Below are positions 59,965 through 64,000 of a stretch of DNA of 64,000 bases, piece after piece. Position 1 is the first letter of the stretch. The number at the start of each line of letters is the position of its first letter. The notes beneath the pieces were generated by a model, which made no database searches, was not told the DNA's origin, and worked only from the letters and a program-made list of their open reading frames with translations. Location of the stretch: positions 1,116,001-1,180,000 of the forward strand of contig NZ_JAHXYZ010000002.1 in NCBI RefSeq assembly GCF_019969685.1, read 5' to 3'. The translations under genes and the position numbers were made by a program. This stretch comes from Microbacterium sp. EST19A (GTDB lineage Bacteria; Actinomycetota; Actinomycetes; Actinomycetales; Microbacteriaceae).

Positions 59965-61368
59965 TCAGTGCAGCGCGTTCTCCTCGATGAAGGCCCGGAG
60001 CGCGTGCTCGTCGTCGGCCATCTCGGTGACGTGCTGAGGTGCGTCGAGCATCTCGCGCAACTCGGGCGCGTAGGCGAGCTCGATGCCGATGGCCTCGTGG
60101 ATCGTCTCGGCGAATTTCTCGGGCTTCGCCGTCTCGAGCACGAGCATCGGGACTCCGGGCTCCAGGTGGTCATGCGCGATGCGTACGCCGTCGGCCGTGT
60201 GCGGATCGATGATCTCGCCGCTCGCCTCGTAGACGGAGCGGATCGTCGCGAGCCTGTCCTCATGGGTCGAGGTGCCGCTGACGATGCCGAACTCGTCGAC
60301 GAAGCGCGACAGCTCCGCGGAGAAGTCGAAGAAGCCCTGCTCCTCGAGCTCGTGCCAGGCGCCCACGACGCGTGACGCGTCTCGGCCGACGAGCTCGAAG
60401 ATGAACCGCTCGAGGTTCGATGCCTTCGAGATGTCCATCGAGGGGCTGGAGGTGGCCAGAGTCTGGGCGGCGTTGCGCGGGCGATAGATGCCCGTGCGGA
60501 AGAACTCGTCGAGGACGTTGTTCTCGTTGGCGGCGAGGACGAGCCGGCGGATGGGCAGCCCCATCTGCTTCGCGTAGAAGCCCGACAGGATGTTGCCGAA
60601 GTTGCCTGACGGCACGGTGAACGAGAGCTCGGTCCAGCCCCCGGCATCCGTCGCCCGCAGCCAGGCCCAGAAGTAGTAGACGACCTGCGCGGTGATGCGC
60701 GCGAGGTTGATGGAGTTCACCGCGCCGAGGTGCTGCGCACGCTTGAAGACGAGATCGCCGGCGAGGTGCTTGACGAGGTTCTGGCAGTCGTCGAAGACGC
60801 CCTCGATCGCGATGTTGTGCACGTTCGCGTCGTCGAGGGAGAACATCTGCGCCCGCTGGAACGCGCTCATCCGTCCCTGCGGCGACAGCATGAACACGGC
60901 GACGCGCTCTTTGCCGCGGAGCGCGTGCTCGGCGGCGGAGCCGGTGTCGCCCGACGTGGCACCGAGGATGTTGAGCACCGAGTCCTGGCGCTCCAACGTG
61001 TATTCGAGCACCTGGCCGAGGAACTGCATCGCCATGTCCTTGAACGCGAGGGTCGGCCCCTCCGACAGCCCCACCAGGGTGATGTCGTCGCCGATCGCGC
61101 GCAGTGGCACGACGCTCGCCGGGAAGTCCGCATACGCATCCGTCGTCATCCGGGCGAGGTCTTCGCGCGGGATGTCGGTCGCGAACAGGCCGATGACCTC
61201 CGTCGCCAGCTGCGGGTAGGTCAGAGCCCGCCAGCGCTCGAGCGTCTCACCGTCGACGGTCGGCATGACCTCGGGAACCGCGAGCCCTCCGTCGGGCGCG
61301 AGTCCCTCCAGCAGCGTCTCGCTGAACGACTGCGGCTGCATGCCTCCGCGGGTGGAGATGAACGGCAC
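59965..61368 (-). CDS. thrC: Threonine synthase
   Basis: A 467-residue PLP enzyme making threonine from O-phosphohomoserine. The pyridoxal lysine is in EGPTLAFKDMAMQFLG; LGATSGDTGSAAEHAL binds phosphate; SGNFGNILSGFYAKQMGLPI is the glycine-rich conserved loop. Length and N-terminus (FISTRGGMQPQSFSETLLEGLAPDGGL) match the longer, E. coli/yeast-like type rather than the 350-residue type. The start is GTG 61368 with GAGGAG upstream. A regulator or hom-thrB neighbours are not in the window. Confidence 0.96.
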   Translation of the reverse strand: MPFISTRGGMQPQSFSETLLEGLAPDGGLAVPEVMPTVDGETLERWRALTYPQLATEVIGLFATDIPREDLARMTTDAYADFPASVVPLRAIGDDITLVGLSEGPTLAFKDMAMQFLGQVLEYTLERQDSVLNILGATSGDTGSAAEHALRGKERVAVFMLSPQGRMSAFQRAQMFSLDDANVHNIAIEGVFDDCQNLVKHLAGDLVFKRAQHLGAVNSINLARITAQVVYYFWAWLRATDAGGWTELSFTVPSGNFGNILSGFYAKQMGLPIRRLVLAANENNVLDEFFRTGIYRPRNAAQTLATSSPSMDISKASNLERFIFELVGRDASRVVGAWHELEEQGFFDFSAELSRFVDEFGIVSGTSTHEDRLATIRSVYEASGEIIDPHTADGVRIAHDHLEPGVPMLVLETAKPEKFAETIHEAIGIELAYAPELREMLDAPQHVTEMADDEHALRAFIEENALH

Positions 61369-61425
61369 GTTGGCTCCTCGGATCGGGACTCGGCGTCTCC
61401 ATTCTCTCAGGCCGCGATGGTCGTC

Positions 61426-61449
61426 GATGACGGGATGACGGGATGACGG
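61426..61449. repeat. Three tandem copies of GATGACGG
   Basis: Three adjacent 8-base units in the 95-base spacer upstream of thrC. Probably a simple repeat with variable copy number. Its position before the thrC start (about 60-80 bases) may place it near the promoter. Confidence 0.6.
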
Positions 61450-61463
61450 ATGCCGCCGCCGGG

Positions 61464-61958
61464 TCAGAACAGTGACGCCGGCAGCGCGCCCTCGAGCTCG
61501 AGCAGCCACCGCTTCGTTGCGAGCCCTTGCCCGGGCGCACCGCCGGAGTAGCCGCCGAGACCGTCGCCGGCGACGACCCGGTGGCACGGCACGATGATCG
61601 GGATCGGGTTCGCGCCCATGATCGAGCCGATACCGCGCGGCGGCACATCGGTTCCGCTGCGCGCCGCGAGCTCGCCGTAGCTGACCGGCTTGCCGTAGGC
61701 GACGGTCTCATGGAGGGCCGTGAGCACCGCCCGCGTCGCCGCGGTCTGCACGCCGAGATCGATCGGCAGATCGAACACGGTCAGCTCTCCCGCGAAGTAG
61801 GCGCGCAGCTGCGCGAGTGCCTCGTCGAGCAATGGATCAGGAGACGGATCGGCGTCTTCCGGAGCAGGTGCGCGCCACCCGAGACGCGTGATGGCCGTGC
61901 GGTCGCTGACCACGCCGATCACTCCGACGGGAGTGGCGAGCGTTCCGAACGTGGGCAT
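61464..61958 (-). CDS. ogt: Methylated-DNA-protein-cysteine methyltransferase
   Basis: A 164-residue DNA repair protein that takes the alkyl group from O6-alkylguanine onto the active cysteine C125 (IIVPCHRVV). IGSIMGANPIPI provides the helix-turn-helix and the 'arginine finger' region. The N-terminal half is the short RNase H-like domain. A -10 TAGCCT (plus strand 61965-61970) six bases before ATG 61958 predicts a leaderless mRNA. The symbol is by analogy; whether it is adaptive (Ada-like) is not shown. Confidence 0.95.
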   Translation of the reverse strand: MPTFGTLATPVGVIGVVSDRTAITRLGWRAPAPEDADPSPDPLLDEALAQLRAYFAGELTVFDLPIDLGVQTAATRAVLTALHETVAYGKPVSYGELAARSGTDVPPRGIGSIMGANPIPIIVPCHRVVAGDGLGGYSGGAPGQGLATKRWLLELEGALPASLF

Positions 61959-62006
61959 GTGCCGAGGCTACTCCCGGCCACGGACGCGCCGGGCGCGACA
62001 GTCGAG

Positions 62007-62765
62007 TCATCCCAACTGCTGCCACAGCCCCGCCCAGTGCTCGGGGCGGAGATCTCGCGGCAGACGCGGCGTCGACGCCCCCGCGGCCGCCAGCGCCTGT
62101 CGCGCGCGCGCCCGCGACACCCGGCCCGCCGTCGCGACGACCGTGTCGAGGCTCCCTCCGCGAGCCGTGAACATCGCCCGGACGAATCCCTCGTAGGCGC
62201 GGCGTTCCTCGACCGGTACGAGCGGCGAGCCGCGACGCGAGATCGAGAGCAGGCCGCCGTCGACACTCGGCTGCGGCGAGAACCCCCACGCCGGCACCCG
62301 CCCCTCGAGCGCGAACTCGAACCACGGCGCCGACTGCGCGGTCATCATCGTGCCGCCGCCGACGCCCGCCCGCTTGCGAGCCACCTCCCACTGGGTGAGC
62401 AGAACCGCGTGCCGCCAGTTCCCGCTCGACAGCAGGCGCCGGAGGATGGGCGTCGTCAGGTGGAAGGGGATGTTGCCGACCACGACCTCCGCGGTCAGCG
62501 GATGCCGTGTCGCGTCTGCCGCTTCGACGCGGACCCCGGGAAGGGACTGCCGCAGCCGACGGACCCGGTGCTCATCGATGTCGATCGCGGTGAGCGGTCG
62601 GCCGAGTTCCGCGAGCGAGCGGGTGAGGGCGCCGTCGCCGGCCCCGAGTTCGAGGATCGACCCCGAGGTGCGGCGGACGAGGCCGGTGATGCGCCCGAGC
62701 GTCGGACGGTGGACGAGGAAGTTCTGGCCGAGTTCGTGACGGCCGCCATGGATTGAACGAGGCAT
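62007..62765 (-). CDS. erm: Erm family 23S rRNA (adenine-N6)-methyltransferase
   Basis: A 252-residue methyltransferase of the KsgA/Erm fold. The N-terminal GGRHELGQNFLVHRP, the SAM motif ILELGAGDGALTRSL and the catalytic VVVGNIPFHLTTPIL are typical of Erm rather than KsgA. It would methylate A2058 of 23S rRNA and protect against macrolides, lincosamides and streptogramin B. The start is ATG 62765; GGAG lies 7 bases before and is paired in a hairpin. Upstream there is a leader peptide and a set of hairpins that look like an attenuator. Intrinsic Erm genes are common in actinobacteria. Confidence 0.92.
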   Translation of the reverse strand: MPRSIHGGRHELGQNFLVHRPTLGRITGLVRRTSGSILELGAGDGALTRSLAELGRPLTAIDIDEHRVRRLRQSLPGVRVEAADATRHPLTAEVVVGNIPFHLTTPILRRLLSSGNWRHAVLLTQWEVARKRAGVGGGTMMTAQSAPWFEFALEGRVPAWGFSPQPSVDGGLLSISRRGSPLVPVEERRAYEGFVRAMFTARGGSLDTVVATAGRVSRARARQALAAAGASTPRLPRDLRPEHWAGLWQQLG

Positions 62766-62771
62766 GAGTGC

Positions 62772-62903
62772 GCTCCAGAAGAAGAATCGGAGCACCTCGA
62801 AGGAGGGAGCGACGCGGAGAGGCGTCGAGAAACACTGCCCGTCCCGAGGTGCGATGACATCTCGGTGGACGGCGCGCAGATGCGTGCGAGAAGCGAGCGC
62901 GCC
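62772..62903 (-). promoter_or_regulatory. Candidate attenuator of the erm gene (three hairpins)
   Basis: In the leader RNA three stems are possible. Stem 1: GGCGCGC at 62871-62877 with GCGCGCC at 62897-62903, directly after the leader stop. Stem 2: GCACCTCG (62792-62799) with CGAGGTGC (62845-62852), with a nested GACGC/GCGTC pair inside. Stem 3: GCTCC (62772-62776) with GGAGC (62789-62793), which hides the SD of erm. Stems 2 and 3 share bases 62792-62793 and cannot form together. A ribosome stalled in the leader could therefore switch the SD from masked to free. Confidence 0.62.
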
Positions 62904-62904
62904 G

Positions 62905-62970
62905 TCAGGAGCGGCGGTCGCGGAACACGAGGGTGCGCCCCATCACGGGCGCGGCGCATATTGTTCCCAT
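62905..62970 (-). CDS. Erm leader peptide
   Basis: A 21-residue ORF, MGTICAAPVMGRTLVFRDRR-S. A -10-like TAGGCT (plus strand 62978-62983) lies seven bases before ATG, so the leader itself would be leaderless. It contains R-D-R, the (R/K)-x-(R/K) arrangement known to stall macrolide-bound ribosomes in other erm leaders. The ORF ends one base before the first hairpin and 139 bases before erm. No SD is visible. The role is inferred from these features. Confidence 0.65.
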   Translation of the reverse strand: MGTICAAPVMGRTLVFRDRRS

Positions 62971-63005
62971 GGCTGCCAGCCTAGCGGGCGACCGGTCGGT
63001 CTCCG

Positions 63006-63608
63006 TCAGATCCAGCCCCGTTCCTCCGCGATCAGCACCGCCTGCTGACGCGTGCCGACCGACAGCTTGCCGAGGATCACCGAGATGTGATTGCGCACCG
63101 TCCCGGGCGCGAGGGAGAGCGCACGGGCGATCTGCCCCGTCGTCTCGCCGCGTCGCCCCGCCCGCAGCACGTCGAGCTCGCGGTCCGTGAGCGGTGAGCG
63201 CTCGTCGCTGAGGGCGTCGGCGGCGATCTCCGGATCGACGTACCTCGCGCCGGCCGCGACGCGACGGATGACGGCCGCGACCTCGTCGGCGCCCCGCGAC
63301 TTGGGCAGGAAGCCGGCGACGCCGGAGGCCAGGGCGCGGCGCAGCACCCCGGGTCGCGCATGGCGCGTGACCACCACGCAGCGCGTCGCGATCGCCCTGT
63401 TCAACCGCTCGGCGACCTGCACACCGTCGAGCCCCGGCATCTCGAGGTCGAGCAGGCACACGTCGGGCTCCAGCCGAAGGGCCTCGGCGACGGCCTGCTC
63501 TCCGTCGGCGCACTCCGCGACGACCTCGATGTCGTCCTCCAGCCGCAACAGGGCGGCGAGCGCGGATCGGATCATCCCCTCGTCGTCGGCGAGCAGCACC
63601 CGGATCAT
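63006..63608 (-). CDS. NarL/LuxR family response regulator
   Basis: A 200-residue regulator. Receiver domain: acidic pair D8-D9, phosphoacceptor D54 (VCLLDLEMPG), and the lysine in FLPKSRGAD. The LuxR-type HTH is at about 140-190: LTDRELDVLRAGRRGETTGQIARALSLAPGTVRNHI. It overlaps the stop of the histidine kinase gene by four bases, so they form a two-component pair. It is divergent in context from nothing visible; the target is unknown. Confidence 0.93.
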   Translation of the reverse strand: MIRVLLADDEGMIRSALAALLRLEDDIEVVAECADGEQAVAEALRLEPDVCLLDLEMPGLDGVQVAERLNRAIATRCVVVTRHARPGVLRRALASGVAGFLPKSRGADEVAAVIRRVAAGARYVDPEIAADALSDERSPLTDRELDVLRAGRRGETTGQIARALSLAPGTVRNHISVILGKLSVGTRQQAVLIAEERGWI

Positions 63609-64000
63609 CCGTGCTCCTCGACCGTCGTCGGGACCGTCACCGCGACGGCGAACTCATCTGCCGCGGTGCGTACGTCCAGCGTCCCGTGCGCCTCTTCGAT
63701 CCGACGACGGACGCCGTCCAGCCCCGATCCTCCTGACCCATCGCTCCCGACGTCGGCGCCGGGCACCACGTCGTTCACGATCTCGTAGCTCCAGGCATCC
63801 GGCGTCCTCGTCAGCACGAGACGGGCGCGGCGCCCTCCGCCGTGCCGCAGCACGTTCGTCGTCGTCTCACGGATGACAGGACCGAGAGCGGATGCCGGTG
63901 CCCCGGCGGCATCCGCATCGATCACCGCCTCCACCTCGAGGCCGGCGGCGCGCAAGAGGTCGCGCGCATTGGCGAGCTCATCGCTCAAGGGCACGGAGCG
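63605..64000 (-). CDS. Sensor histidine kinase, C-terminal part (5' end outside window)
   Basis: The last 131 residues of a kinase of the NarX/DesK type. The N box IRETTTNVLRHG and the later G-rich DGSGGSGLDGVRRRIEEAHG (G1 and G2 boxes) of the HATPase_c domain are seen. The DHp helix with the phosphorylated histidine and the sensor part lie beyond the window. Its stop overlaps the start of the response regulator gene, which it should phosphorylate. Confidence 0.85.
   Translation of the reverse strand, partial: RSVPLSDELANARDLLRAAGLEVEAVIDADAAGAPASALGPVIRETTTNVLRHGGGRRARLVLTRTPDAWSYEIVNDVVPGADVGSDGSGGSGLDGVRRRIEEAHGTLDVRTAADEFAVAVTVPTTVEEHG

Noticed and set aside
62007..62765. KsgA (16S rRNA dimethyltransferase) instead of Erm
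   Set aside because: KsgA has a longer C-terminal domain, and the leader ORF and SD-masking hairpins upstream fit an inducible Erm.

Overview
The window looks like chromosomal DNA from a high-GC actinobacterium, most likely a Microbacteriaceae member close to Microbacterium. The reasons are codon use with G/C in nearly every third position, frequent GTG/TTG starts, overlapping RTGA stop/start junctions, a Resb/Ccs-type cytochrome c maturation locus, a bS22-type mini ribosomal protein, a BldC/excisionase-like small HTH protein, and an intrinsic Erm methyltransferase. I see no rRNA, tRNA, CRISPR array, transposase or phage gene. About 76 protein genes and two short leader ORFs are supported, and coding density is about 95 %.

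Layout. 1-2.3 kb: end of an ABC ATPase and a YhgE/Pip membrane protein. 2.3-7.7 kb: an amine-catabolism operon on the minus strand (APC permease, MoaF-like protein, cupin, flavin amine oxidase) with a divergent TetR gene and two tandem operator palindromes between them, then a 2H phosphoesterase. 7.7-13.0 kb: cytochrome c biogenesis (CcsB, ResB, CcdA, ResA-like), a histidine phosphatase and a small membrane protein. 13.1-16.4 kb: aspS, a TauE/SafE permease, a GNAT. 16.5-20.5 kb: a four-gene spermidine/iron-type ABC importer. 20.7-25.5 kb: a YegP-like mini protein, a polar amino acid ABC importer, a rhodanese-glutaredoxin-Dabb operon, bS22, and a BldC-like HTH. 25.5-29.3 kb: a cyclase-family hydrolase, a TetR regulator and the divergent DrrAB-type exporter. 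29.5-36.1 kb: an ArsR regulator, KtrB-KtrA potassium uptake, proC, a cation diffusion facilitator, tadA and upp. 36.1-47.2 kb: DNA metabolism (RecB-like nuclease/helicase, SbcCD) with nadE, a nucleosidase, a DIP1984 protein and GNATs. 47.3-52.5 kb: a sulfur-amino-acid-rich leader peptide ahead of a winged-helix regulator, an AlkA-like glycosylase, two VOC/membrane proteins, a BAAT-type hydrolase flanked by a 34-bp duplication, and the RNA ligase RtcB. 52.6-61.4 kb: a YjbR protein, an MFS exporter, an M20 peptidase, an ECF41 sigma factor with its target oxidoreductase, an FUSC-like protein, DUF1801, thioredoxin-like and PhnB-like proteins, and thrC. 61.5-64 kb: Ogt, Erm with an apparent leader-peptide attenuator, and a NarL-type response regulator with its truncated histidine kinase.

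Two themes run across the window. First, at least nineteen genes have a -10-like hexamer (pattern NANNNT, usually TAnnnT) exactly six bases before the start codon, so transcription should begin at or next to the start codon. This is a consistent picture of leaderless mRNAs for regulators, DNA repair and metabolic genes. Second, several short upstream elements look regulatory: the Met/Cys-rich leader peptide at 47298, the Erm leader at 62905-62970 with an R-D-R stalling motif and competing hairpins, tandem TetR operators at 6365-6403, and an ECF41-type promoter at 56783-56809 between the sigma gene and its presumed target. These are the best candidates for follow-up. All functional names come from reading motifs and order by eye; no database search was possible.
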